Shown here: positions 8,895 through 19,024 of the stretch, in pieces
How positions within the stretch are numbered: position 1 is the first letter of the stretch
Layout of the letters: each line of letters starts with the position of its first letter
Position numbers and translations under genes: made by a program
The notes under the pieces: model-generated
The model's input: only the letters and a program-made list of their open reading frames with translations
What the model was told of the DNA's origin: nothing
Database searches by the model: none
Source: Bremia lactucae
Lineage: Eukaryota; Oomycota; Peronosporomycetes; Peronosporales; Peronosporaceae
DNA length: 35,717 nt
Direction: 5' to 3'
NCBI RefSeq assembly: GCF_004359215.1
Contig: NC_090621.1
Location: 1,245,036-1,280,752 of the forward strand

Positions 8895-10041
8895 GATTCG
8901 CCTCGCCATTGCGATTTCGTAACAGCGTCGTATCCGCGTCCTCCGCTGTTCCTTACGATAGGTCGGTCTTGTCGCTCAGTGTTTTTAGGTACTAGCCGTG
9001 GGGCACTACACTTATAGGCGTAATAGCCGTCTTTTGACAACGATTGCATTTTTGTAATCTTTTGTGACTTGAAGAGCGAGGTTTCTCTCTCTAAATACCA
9101 TGGCTTCTGGACAACCGTTTTCTTGTCGTCTCGGTGGACAATAAGCACTACAGTGGACAAAGGCATGTTTAAGACTGAAGTCCTTCTGTATCACTATAGA
9201 AATCGCTTGGTCGAGCAACTCTAATTCTAGCCGGAACAGGCAGGTCTTAACAGGGCCGTCTGCAAGACCTTTAATAAACACAGTCACCTCGGTTTGTTCA
9301 TGATTGGATGAGTAACGATACCACTGACCAGATATCGTGCATGTTGGGCATAAGCGTGCAGATCACGCTTGCCCTGGTTCAAATCCAGGAGCTCGGATCG
9401 AGCCCTGATTTCGGCACGTGGCGGCTCAAATGTTTGTCTGAGCCGGGCCTTCAAGACGTCATACGACCCAAAAATTAATGGGTCGTGAAGCTTAAGCGCC
9501 GCTGATGCCCTTTCGCGCCGGCACGATTTTGGGCCGCTCCAAGGCCCAAGATTTGGCACGTTCGGCTAAGTTGGACATGCCAAATTTTACTTTTGATGCA
9601 TCATCTTTGATGTGGCCAGCTTCAATGGCGTCGTCTAATTGGACGAACCATATTAAAAAGGAGTTGCCTTCTATTGCTTTTAAACTCAAAGATTTCTATA
9701 TTTAATCTTTCGGGTCGACGCGGAAGCGTCGGCCCATAAGCAGCATTTACATGCTGCTGTCTCAACAGATCCAATTGTTAAGCACACTGTTCCCTCAACA
9801 CCTCCGCGTGTTGAGAGCCTTGCTGGTGAAGTAAGGCTACTTTTTCCTGGGCTTCGTCGAGTTCATGTTGTATGAACTCGGTTATGGCGGCATGTTGTTC
9901 ATCTGTGTTCAGAGTGAACAGCATGGCGCCAACGGCTGGTCCGCGTACGACCGAACTCATGCGTTCGATCGCTCTCCATTCAAAGTCACTCAAATGAGTG
10001 AAGTTGCGTGATAGCCTTCTTGAGGGGCTGGAAAGCTCCAT
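8895..10041 (-). pseudogene. Gag remnant of gypsy B
   Basis: Four overlapping minus-strand frames together give a gag-like protein. The first (10041-9778) contains ERMSSVVRGPAVGAML and EFIQHELDEAQEKVALL. The second and third (9689-9284) contain QLDDAIEAGHIKDDASKVKF, then LRQTFEPP and RSELLDLNQGKRDLHAYAQH. The fourth (9287-9012) contains MTVFIKGLADGPVKTCLFRL. A zinc-knuckle region (GYYAYKCSAPR) appears in another frame near 9010. It would have formed the particle shell; at least three frameshifts break it. Confidence 0.8.
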
Positions 10042-10115
10042 CCTTCTCCATCCATCACATCCATGTTGGATGGAACGTGCGTAGGCCTTTAAACGGACTA
10101 CTAAGTGCTACCAGG

Positions 10116-10620
10116 TGTAATGGGGCACCCTTTGCTAGTATTGACCACAGAACTAGTCAACCTACACTGATTACAGTGAAGGTGGGGCGCCTTGACTACT
10201 TGACGTACACAACGTGCAGAGGAAGGTTTTAAGTAGCTAATAAGTCTTAGCTACTAAAAGTAAATTCTAAGGCTTTAGAATCGAGAAAAGTAAAACTGTA
10301 TTAATATATTAAGTTCCTACGTAACGATCTTCGGTGCACTACTGATTTATTATACTAATAACTAACAATGTATGGCGCCTACTTCTGCACCGCACAATCG
10401 TGCCTTGTGACGATTGGCGGGGTTGATTCAAACTCAAATCAACCAATCAGTAGAAGTGATGTCTTATTGCGTCAATATGATTAAATTTGGTAATATTATA
10501 ACTATTAAGTAAAAATATGCAAGATAATAATTTTGAACTTCTTTATTTATTTTCTCTTATAGGAAATGCTATTTATAAGTCCTCTTATAGGAAAGAATAA
10601 TTATTTAACGGACACCGGCC
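10116..10620 (-). repeat. LTR, gypsy family B, 5' LTR of the minus-strand element
   Basis: On the plus strand it begins TGTAATGGGGCACC, the complement of the LTR 3' end, and contains gatcttcggtgc and gcacaatcgtgccttgtgacgat, shared with the other family-B LTRs. The outer end near 10620 (accggccatgcatg) has lost the terminal TGTAACGCGGT seen at 33261, so the right boundary is approximate. Confidence 0.75.
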
Positions 10621-11095
10621 ATGCATGTTAGTTAGTCTTTGGAGGTCAAGCTAAGGATGAATTCATTTTGCTTTACTTCTACTTCAAATAGGCGAATCTT
10701 AGTGCTCGCTTTTGTACCCTCCATGAGCCACAATTTCCTTATGTTTCAGTTTCTGTCGGCTTTCGTTCATAATTTCTTTGTTGAGAAAGCATCTTTCAAT
10801 TTAACGTTAAGTACCGATATATTGCGAAGTCTTTTTGCAGACCTTTCGAACTACTGAAGCTTGGAAAGTCTTGCGAAAAGACTTCGCAATATATGCGTAC
10901 TTTCATGTTAAATAGTGTAATGGTAGCAACTTGTTGCTGGCATGTCAGGTGCCGTGTTATGACAAAGGACGTCACACAGTGGTCGCTAAGATTAAGTGAG
11001 AGGACTGAAAGCGGCGCGTAAAGCCGCTCGCTGTACTTCGTTCCTCCCGTTGACGATTTTACAAAATGAAAAGCTCGCTTTTGGAGAGGGGGTGC
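10621..11095. other. Intergenic, transposon-derived sequence without a gene
   Basis: No convincing gene is visible. The open plus-strand stretch 10639-10857 lacks an ATG start and resembles nothing I know. The segment holds a large imperfect palindrome (10799-10911) and, up to 11095, text ending in a purine run (ggagagggggtgc) directly before an LTR start. Bases 10912-11095 are therefore probably the 3' internal end of a family-C element. Confidence 0.5.
10799..10911. repeat. Large imperfect palindrome, ~52-bp arms
   Basis: The left arm (tttaacgttaagtaccgata and onward through tattgcgaagtcttttt) and the right arm (ending gcgtactttcatgttaaa) are reverse complements apart from scattered mismatches. 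About 10 bp separate them. The arms share atattgcgaagtctttt. Confidence 0.85.
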
Positions 11096-11290
11096 TGTAA
11101 CGGGCTAAAGGCGCTATGTTACACAAATTATTAAGTATACTTTGGGTACTTAACGGGATGGTGATGCACATAGGTGTATCACATTGGAAGGGATCGTGGC
11201 TACGGTCATCCGTAATCCGAAGTATTCAGAATATTACGCGGTGCACATCGACAGAGGTGACATCCACTGATTAGATAAAAGGTTTCAAAT
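11096..11290 (+). repeat. LTR fragment, gypsy family C
   Basis: It begins TGTAACGGGCTAAAGGCGC right after a polypurine run. A second fragment with the same start lies inverted at 29297-29477. Only the first ~195 bp remain, and it stops short of the kinesin 3' end at 11424. Confidence 0.65.
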
Positions 11291-11423
11291 TTGATTTGAT
11301 TAAATACAAAACAGTCGAAAAATTTCTTCCCGCGCACATGAAGCTAAATTACCGCTTCCGTGACGATACTTGTAATAAGGTACTAAGTTTGATGGGTGAG
11401 GCCGCTTTTAACGCAACAAATAC

Positions 11424-14400
11424 TTACAATCTTCTGGATACCCTCGACGGAAACGCTATTTCGCAAGAGTTAACCATCTTGGCAAACCGAAGAGAATTGA
11501 GTGTTTCGCAGCGGTGCTCGCCTAGTGGTGAGAGATTGCAGATCATAAGAGTTTTGCTATCTCCACTAAGAGAGGAGCTCAAAAAATGGGTCAACTTTGT
11601 GTCGCGGAAAGGGACATGCGTCGACTTTACGATTAAATAAATACCAATTAGACTTTATAGTGCGATTCAAGGACAATCGTGGCAGCACAAACCTTTTTCG
11701 CAAGGGAACACATCACATTTCCCAACGCCGAAAGACTCTTATTTATTGACGTCGCTTCTTTCAAAAGTTTCTTGCTGCTGTCACTACCCGACTTCGACAC
11801 ATGTTCAGACCCCTACAATTCAAGTGTTTAGCAAAAACGAAATTAATACTTAACACGAAATTAACAGTACCACGTACCGCCAAGTCGACAAGATTGATAA
11901 CCCCGGTTCGCATCTCGTTAGTAAGCGAGTTCTTTCCTTTCAGTCTGGATTGTATAGAACAAAATGATACATAAGCACCACTTATCAAAGGCTATTTGAG
12001 TGACTCTTACCTCAGGGTGATGACGCAGTGGCTGCGCGAAGATTTGTCGTTTAATTGCGTCGAATTGGTAGACCTTTTTGATATTGCTCCTCGAAGCAAG
12101 TCCCATGCTTCTTGGTCGCTCCCGATCTTTTGGCTAAATGAATTCACTACGACAGTCTTTCCTTCGCTATCTTGACGAAGTTCAATTTTTTCGTGTGACT
12201 TAAAATTTACAAGATAAAGATTGTAAGTCAAAGTTGTTTGGCCATGCCGGCAACTTTTTTACCTCAATTGGCGCAAGTAAGTCACGGAATGTCTCGTTAT
12301 AAATCTCAATTAGCTCAAGGCTGGCAGTAAAATCCCATCCGCCTGTACGTAATTCTTCTATACCTTTAAAAATTTGAGCAAACGCTCGTCCAACGATACC
12401 CAAGTCTGGCCATAAGTCTCGCAGCTTGCAGTTGGCAACATTATTACTCCCTTGCATCGTATATGTTTTACCCGATCTACAAGAAATTATTAGATGTCAA
12501 TACGACACTCAGCGCTTCCGATTAGTTTATTAGACGATGCTTACCCAGTTTGTCCGTAGGCAAATATGCAAACGTTGTATCCATCTAATCCAGACTGGAT
12601 CAGCGCAGACACTTCTAGAAAGACATCATCTTGCGAGCAGCTGCTATTGAACACCAGATCAAAGTCGAAACTGTACTTTTTGATCACATTACTCGAGCTA
12701 TGCTGACCATATCCTACGTGGGACGTTGGATTGGCGCTGAGTTCAATCTGCCGCCGTTCACTGCGGTAATCGGGAAACGAAAAGACCTGCATACTTAAGT
12801 AAGCTTCACAAAATGTGAAAGAATACAAAGCAGCAATATACCTTCTCCCCCCTAGAGCTTGTAAGTTCATGCTCTAGAATAGGTCGCACGCGGCAGAAAA
12901 CGCGGATATTGCCTTTTAATTCCATCACCTGAAGTCTGCATAAGTGACTGTTTGCGGCATCTCCAATAAATTTATTTTGTGATACACGCACCTTATTATG
13001 TAGGCTGCGTCGAACAGCTTCGGCGTTAAAAACTCGTTTTTCCAAATGGGCAGTGCTTTTTTGAAATCGACCTTTTGCCGTTTGATATTTTTCTTTTTTT
13101 CTCTCAAGCTTCTTTTTAAGATCATCCACCTGCAGCAAATAGCGCCGTATCATCTCTGTTGCTCCAGCCAACTCTCTTTCGAGAGTTAATATCCTTGCCT
13201 TTGTGTTATCCAGCACGCTTGATTGTGGTCGCAACGCATCCAAATTTGCTTCTAAATGCGTATGTTCAGCGTTCAAGTTGCTGAGAGCCTGCCGTTGGCT
13301 TTCTATTGCTAATTTTTTTTTCTTTTCATTCATCAAAATCTTTTGAAGAGAATTTGCTAGGTCATCGTTCTCTATTTGCAATCGCTCGCATTCAGATAGC
13401 GCTTTCGCCATTTTCTGATCATTTTTCTTCAGTAAAGACAATAACTCTTTCTTTTCTTTCATCCATTGAGCGTGCAGCGCAGATATTTGATCCTCTGCCC
13501 TATCGAGTCCGTCAGACAGTGTTGAACGCGCAGCCTCACACTTCTCGTAAAGTTCTTGAACATGTCTAAGGTGTGCAATTCCTTTTGATTCACGCTCAAG
13601 GGCTTCTTGCTGTTCACGTCGTGCAACCTTCAAATCTAGCTCCAACGCACAAGATGTGTCTTTTATTCCTTCGTTGGTTTTGCCAGAATTCAAGCCTCGC
13701 GATAAGTTGAGCTCGTTTAACTCCCTTGCGGATCGACTTCGATCTTCGAGCAGACTTTTTATGACTGCATCGCGCTCATTTACTTGCAACACTAGTCCTG
13801 TAATTTCACGACACAGCGCCTGAATCCTGTCCTCCTGCTTATAATCTTCAAACTCACTCAAATTCTGCAACTACAACTTATAATTAAAATTATATTGCGA
13901 GTGATCACATTACGCACCTGCGTATCATCAAAGCTATTGATCATCTCGGTATCTCGGTACTCGTTCAGTTCTCGCTCCAGCATTGCTGCATGCTTTAAAA
14001 GTGCGACTGCATGCTCGTACGTATCCGTGTATCTCTAAAGTAATGTAGCTCGTCAGTTACTTTTAATTATTTTACACCATTAACTACCACCTTCTTGTAC
14101 AAGTACGCCTTCTCTTTATCCGATTTCGCACTAAGATCTTTCTCCTCCTCGAGAGATCGACTCATCAGAAATTGAACGGACGCTGGCACGAGTGAATTAA
14201 TGTTCTCTTTTACGGGTGTATCGCTCATTCGATTAAAGCTCTCGAACATCGAACGATGTAACCGCTCTTGATGCGGCCGCAAAAAACTCATGGCGAAAGG
14301 CCTAGGCTCTTTAGGCACAGCGCTTATTTCGATGCTATGGCCACTACTCTCCGTCTGATTATCCAGAGCTAAATCATCTAACGGTTTCACATATCGTTCG

Positions 14401-14513
14401 TCGAGCCGCGTCACTGATCCCAAGCCTGAAGCGCTAGCCATAACTGGGCTAGAATGTTGGCTTGAGCTCAAAGAGCGGTGCTGCCAGTCAATGACATTTA
14501 CATTGGGTATCAT
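11424..14513 (-). CDS. Kinesin-14 (C-terminal, minus-end type motor), nine exons
   Basis: Minus-strand exons by splice signal and frame are 14513-14091, 14034-13918, 13870-12842, 12786-12545, 12476-12263, 12198-12011, 11944-11878, 11812-11693 and 11624-11424. They total 2601 nt, or 866 residues. Introns are 47-68 nt with GT-AG ends. Residues ~180-490 form a long charged coiled coil. The motor follows from ~496 with the kinesin-14 neck/motor start [12 protein letters not shown], so it is C-terminal. The P-loop AYGQTGSGKTYTM spans exons 4/5. Switch I is NDKSSRSHC. Switch II is DLAGSEH, with His replacing the usual Arg, split exactly between DLA and [13 protein letters not shown] and [12 protein letters not shown] close the motor. 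Family members slide spindle microtubules toward minus ends. The ATG at 14513 is the first in frame; the frame stays open to about 14730 without an ATG, so an upstream exon is possible. A GTAAGT at the stop could allow one more 3' exon. Confidence 0.92.
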
Positions 14514-14610
14514 AATGTCTGCGTAGTAGCCTAGTATGCTTTCTGGCACGTAAATTCCGTTGAAAGTATCCCTTAAATGGTTGAACGCTTTACAATGTAT
14601 AAAAAATGTG

Positions 14611-14694
14611 GCACAGACAAAACTACTACGGGCACAGACAAAACTACTACAGCCACAGACAAAACTGCTACGGCCACAGACAAAACAACTACGC
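14611..14694. repeat. Four 21-bp tandem repeats, with inverted units at 14749-14804
   Basis: The units are about gcacagacaaaactactacg plus one base, at 14611, 14632, 14653 and 14674. After a ~54-bp spacer, about two and a half units of the same motif recur in inverse orientation (tctgtggccg repeated). The array lies between the GDI stop and the kinesin start, in the kinesin 5' region. Confidence 0.9.
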
Positions 14695-14978
14695 GATTGA
14701 TCTAACCAAGCACAGTATTAAGTAGTGGAGATGGCAAAATTGTGGTCATGTCTGTGGCCGTTCAGTTTGGTCTGTGGCCGTAGTATTAATGTCTGAGGCC
14801 ATGGCGGCGGCCAAAAAATAAATGCATTATATCACGCAATTGTATTACCACAAAATAAAAGCAATTTTTATTGATTTGCTGGTCGGTTAATTGTTGTTTT
14901 TTAAAGTCTGCACTGCAATACTTCATTCAGTCCCTATGCAATCACTCATTATGCTTAGCGTGGTGTCTCGATCCTTTT

Positions 14979-16367
14979 TTACTGGTCCACGTCAGTTGAG
15001 TCGGCATTGATGTTCATGTCGAGCTCTTCGCCTGTAATGCGCTTATACAAATCCAGCACGTCCTCCGACGTAGTCTCGAAGTGGCTCGTCGGGTCGTACG
15101 AAGAACTAATGAAGCAATTGTCCTTCTTGCCGTTCCCTACAGGTTCAAACATGTCCGTTATGGCGTCAAAGCGCTCCAGAAACGGACCTAACAGCTTCAC
15201 ACCAGACTCCAACTCCTGCAGAGGCATCGATGTCTCAACGAGCGTGCTTACAATGGCAATGTAGATGCCCTGCGGCGCAACGCAGTGGGCAGACGACACC
15301 ACGGCGACGTAGATGTCATTCTTGCGATTGGCTTGGGCTGCGGGAATGATGATCTGCAGCGACTCAGCATCGTTCGTGCTAGGAATCGGGTGATTTAGAA
15401 CAAAGATAGAGCGAACAGCGACGCCAATCTTGCGCATCTTTTCCTTTGGAAAGTACGACGGGTCACCAATCACCAGCTTAGCCTTAGCCACTTCGTTGTC
15501 GCACTTAATACCCCATGCCCTCCCGTCCTTATCAGTCAAGATCTCATCGACTGCACGATTAAGCATGAATGTGCCACCGTTGATTGCACAGAGACGCGAA
15601 AAACTCTCGGGCAAACCGCCCAGGCCGTACAGCGGGTAAATGTATGGAGATTTGCCATAGCGCTCCAACGAGTAAGCATACAGTTTTATAGCACGGACAG
15701 TCTCAATGGCGGGACGTTGGTGGTACGATTCGTCACGCATGAGCGCCATCGCGTGGCCCATAAAGCTCTGAGTGTTGGCATCCACGCCGAATTTCTCAAA
15801 AAGATCACTCATGGGCTGCTTAAAAAGGTCTATACCCTCATAAGTTTTGGGATCGCCCTCCTCATAGTTATAAATATACATGATGAGCTTGCGAAACTTG
15901 CGCTTCTCAAACATACCCATGAGCGATGACCGCAGCGCTTCTTCACCCGTAGCAGGAACCTTGTGTGTACGTCCGCCTTTCACGACGTAGCTACCATCTA
16001 CATTCTTAAACTCGAGGTAGCGGGTCACTTTAGTGTGCAGAAGCATTTTGACAAGTTTGCCGCAGGCCATGATAAACTTGGGCACCAGGTCCACGTTGTA
16101 ATCCCGATCTGCGCCCAAGTCAGTACGTGGATCCTGTTCAGGCTTAAACTTCTTGTAAAGGTTTGTAAGGTTAGGAGAAGCACACTCGCCACCATAATAC
16201 GGGTTGCGATCTACCACCAGCACTTTCTTACCGTTTACCGCAAGCAATCCGCTCAAGATGCACTCCTTAAGACCAGTTCCGAGCACTATTACATCGTACT
16301 CGCCGTCAGCTAGTGCCACTGCTCCTAGCGGTAGCCATGCCAAATCCTTCTTGCTCTTCTCCGCCAT
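14979..16367 (-). CDS. Rab GDP-dissociation inhibitor (GDI)
   Basis: This is a 462-residue single-exon frame from ATG 16367 to TAA 14979; GDIs are usually about 440-460 residues. The N-terminal dinucleotide-fold signature is YDVIVLGTGLKECILSG (from about residue 24), followed by VLVVDRNPYYGGECAS. The Rab-binding platform and domain-II text are clear: FEKRKFRKLIMYIYNYEEGD, and FMGHAMALMRDESY near residue 205. The central LYGLGGLPESFSRLCAINGG segment is fully conserved. GDI extracts prenylated, GDP-bound Rab proteins from membranes and recycles them through the cytosol. The tail lacks a CAAX box, as expected. It is distinguished from Rab escort protein by its length and the absence of the long insert. 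It is divergently arranged with the FANCE-like gene across about 0.8-0.9 kb. Confidence 0.97.
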   Translation of the reverse strand: MAEKSKKDLAWLPLGAVALADGEYDVIVLGTGLKECILSGLLAVNGKKVLVVDRNPYYGGECASPNLTNLYKKFKPEQDPRTDLGADRDYNVDLVPKFIMACGKLVKMLLHTKVTRYLEFKNVDGSYVVKGGRTHKVPATGEEALRSSLMGMFEKRKFRKLIMYIYNYEEGDPKTYEGIDLFKQPMSDLFEKFGVDANTQSFMGHAMALMRDESYHQRPAIETVRAIKLYAYSLERYGKSPYIYPLYGLGGLPESFSRLCAINGGTFMLNRAVDEILTDKDGRAWGIKCDNEVAKAKLVIGDPSYFPKEKMRKIGVAVRSIFVLNHPIPSTNDAESLQIIIPAAQANRKNDIYVAVVSSAHCVAPQGIYIAIVSTLVETSMPLQELESGVKLLGPFLERFDAITDMFEPVGNGKKDNCFISSSYDPTSHFETTSEDVLDLYKRITGEELDMNINADSTDVDQ

Positions 16368-17260
16368 CTTTTGTGGGATAAATGCTATTTTTTTAGGAGT
16401 AAAAATCTGATTTTTGGAAGAAAAGATGATGTAATGTTTGAAATAATTTAGTCTTCATTTGTAATTGTTAAGCACGCTAATTCACTTGTTTTCCGAATAT
16501 TTAAGCACAAAATTTGGTTCGACTGCAGCTAGAACCAACCTGACGATCATCATTTCGCATCGCGTCGTCGTGTGCATGCGCAATTTCCAAGTAAAAAAAA
16601 AAAACTCGGACGATTATTGCGCACACGATCTTATGGCTGAAAACGCCGCCTATTTTAAATTGTTCATGAGACTTGAATCGATGTGACTGCGCTTCTTTCA
16701 AACGAATTTCGTTTAAACAATTTTCGGTAAATAATTGTCGATTAAAACTAGCTGTGATTTGTAAAAATCGTCACCGATATGCAAGAGCTGCAAATTGCGC
16801 ACAGTTAAACATTTCCGACGTCCAACGTTCTAATTTTACACGAAAGTCATCGGACTTTTAGGTCTCGGTTGGCATTTAAGACGGCGAGCTTAATATTGAC
16901 TAGTTGCTAGGTGTTTTTCTAACGTATCAGATGCCAAAGATTAATAAGTTTGTCAAATGCATATACTTGCGAGTGCGCACATGTCCGCGCTCGTCACATA
17001 AATTTAAAGCTTTGGCCGATCGTGCCTGAAAGGCCGACTAGGTTAAAAGCTTATCAGCAACAAATTTAACGAAATGAATCTGATTTTTAGTCCATACAAA
17101 TTGAGCGTATGAAATTGCAAGTTTCATCGATTGCCCTAATTTTTGTCCAGCATGCAGCGTTTAGCCTTTGCGGCTCAGTCTAAAGGCGCCTTCGGGGTGC
17201 GCGAATATCTGCAAGGTTCGTAATGACCATCTTCTTTTCATTACCAGTGCTATAAGCGCC
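16368..17260. promoter_or_regulatory. Divergent intergenic region between GDI and the FANCE-like gene
   Basis: About 0.8-0.9 kb separates the two divergent starts and must hold both promoters and 5' leaders. I see no TATA box at a sensible place and no clear oomycete initiator. Short plus-strand frames (16465-16686, 16673-16861) show no recognisable protein. An ATG at 17152 opens a 23-codon frame ending at 17223. It could be an upstream ORF or a first exon of the downstream gene. Confidence 0.4.
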
Positions 17261-18886
17261 ATGCTACTATTCGCAGATAATCGCCAAGTTGCCCCCGACA
17301 TTTTACACGAGCTAAGTATCTTCGTTGAAGTGGAAGACGGCGAAATTACAGACGATGATAGAGAATACTCCAAACTTGGCATCTGCCTTGAGCAGCATAG
17401 TTTGCGAGTGCAGCGCGATATATGGAGTGCGTTGGCGAGCGGGGCATCTCCAAGCACTGAAGCGGCTATGAGCCTGGCAAAAGCCTTCCTTCAAGTGACA
17501 GCAATGCCACGACGATACGAAACTGATGCTGTATGTTTGACGTTAGCAGAAATGGTGCTTGGAGTTGAGGAAAGTAGAAAAAAAAAAAAAAATTTGCCCA
17601 AAAATTCTGCGTTCCGACGTCGGATGCGGCGGCTGACATTGAATCAAGTCGACTTCTCCTTACATGAATTTGAGGCAGAAAATATGCCAAAGGCATTATC
17701 GTCAGAAATTTGCTCTATGACTCCAATAACGGCATATTTTCGAGTAAAAAAGCGCTTTAAAGCCGAAACTCTAGATACTTCGGCCACATTGAAACCAATG
17801 CAACAGAATTCGAGGGATAAATTGCCAATTTCGACACAAACAGGAATGATGATACACCAACAACCTTTGCTATCAAAAGAGGTCTGAAACATATTTCTAC
17901 AATCGGATATGTATTGCTTGCTTTCACACGTCGTCTTTTGCGATAGGTGGAAGATCGCGCGTCCGGACTGGCTAAGCAGCTCGCTCAGCTGAAAAATGAA
18001 ACAGCAATTGTGATTGATGATGTAGCTTCACGTGCTTTCGATTTGATAGCTGAAGTCGTTAATGACGTTCAGACTGCCAATGTAGCTAACGAGGTGACTT
18101 TTCAGCTTTTGTGCAAGAAACTTCGTATGGACTTGACCATGGACGAAGCTCTATTTCAGATCACAAGGTAGATATCTTCTAAAAATGATAATAATGTATA
18201 CTAACGCAAGCAATTGCTATCGTCTTGTTGGCAGTGCATTAGTTGATTCTAATTGGAGTTCGCGGTACGCAGCAATCTTTCTCGAAACTAGCATCTTACC
18301 GAAGATCTGCTCGGCCAAATCAGTCATCTCTCGTGTACTTCTCCAGACCGCGCTTCGCTATAGTCCTAATTATAGTGAAGCTCTTGTTGACTCACTTTTA
18401 CTTCCCCTTTTGGTGGGTGGAAATTTTAATAATTCCAAGTATGACATTGGGCCTCCGCAAGCGGAAGCAATTATTCGAATTTTACAGATTCCATACTCAA
18501 TACCAATTCACCAGCTGGACGAATATCTTCGAAGATCTTTAAAAGCAACTACAGCCAGCGGTAGTGCCAATTCTTCGAGCTCGCTTTTGCTTTCCAATGA
18601 TTCGGCATTATTGGTATTCCAAAACATATTCAGCATGAAACCAGCGTTATCATCATCGACAATAGAACTGTTTATTGAAGCGGTTGAAACCGTTCTGGAG
18701 CGCCCGGATCTTGGGGACATTAAAGGCTCGCTCAAATTTGCAACAGTTATATTCACGCTAATTTCAAAATTTCCACAACAATGTACTGGTCATGTGGAGA
18801 TTCTTGAAGGAATTGTCTCCCAGTTAACTTCTATCATGGCGAAGACAACACTGCGTTTTCTACAAAAGCTTAATAAGAGAGAATAG
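17261..18886 (+). CDS. FANCE-like protein (Fanconi anaemia group E, C-terminal helical repeat), three exons
   Basis: Exons are 17261-17881, 17947-18167 and 18235-18886, giving 497 residues; human FANCE is of similar length (about 540). Intron 1 (17882-17946) is gtctga to gatag. Intron 2 (18168-18234) runs from gtagat to ggcag, with a TACTAAC branch-site match at 18199-18205. The protein is mostly alpha-helical. Its last third (WSSRYAAIFLETSILP, then VLERPDLGDIKGSLKFATVI, ending TLRFLQKLNK) has the spacing and closing helix I associate with FANCE C-terminal repeats. FANCE links the Fanconi core complex to FANCD2 in crosslink repair. The start is uncertain: 17261 is the first in-frame ATG, the frame is open back to a stop at 17162, and an ATG at 17152 lies in another frame. 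A 15-base A run (17578-17592) encodes a Lys stretch. The coding call is strong; the family call is moderate and could be another helical-repeat protein. Confidence 0.6.
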
Positions 18887-19024
18887 CATTAATGCTATCA
18901 CGATGGAAAGGTGAAGGTGTTGCTTCAGCAAAATATGCTTAAAATTTAGGATTTAGTGGAGTTATGTAACGAGGAATTCTACTGCATGAGCCATAACATT
19001 CGCTAATCGCAATAGAGTGGTGTC

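Larger units (their letters stand above)
6139..10620 (-). mobile_element. Ty3/gypsy family B element, minus strand, 3' truncated
   Basis: From right to left the element has a 5' LTR (10620-10116), gag, protease, RT, RNase H and integrase, ending inside the integrase core at about 6139. The 3' LTR is missing. Every coding segment carries frameshifts or stops. The gene order is the normal Ty3/gypsy order, in contrast to the scrambled copy at 31851-33261. Confidence 0.88.

Noticed and set aside
10639..10857. 72-codon plus-strand frame
   Set aside because: It has no ATG start near its beginning, contains one arm of a palindrome and matches no known protein.
11296..11640. Plus-strand open frame of 114 codons
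   Set aside because: The opposite strand carries the last exon of the kinesin-14 gene ([10 protein letters not shown] and [12 protein letters not shown]), so this frame is a shadow.
13306..13569. Plus-strand frame within the kinesin coiled coil
   Set aside because: It is antisense to a long, well-supported coiled-coil exon and has no recognisable protein.
14611..14694. Short regular repeats that could be taken for a CRISPR array
   Set aside because: The units are head-to-tail with no spacers, with an inverted set nearby, and the genome is eukaryotic.
15007..15264. Plus-strand frames overlapping GDI (also 15430, 15717, 15963, 16204)
   Set aside because: They are reverse-strand shadows of the strongly conserved GDI coding sequence.
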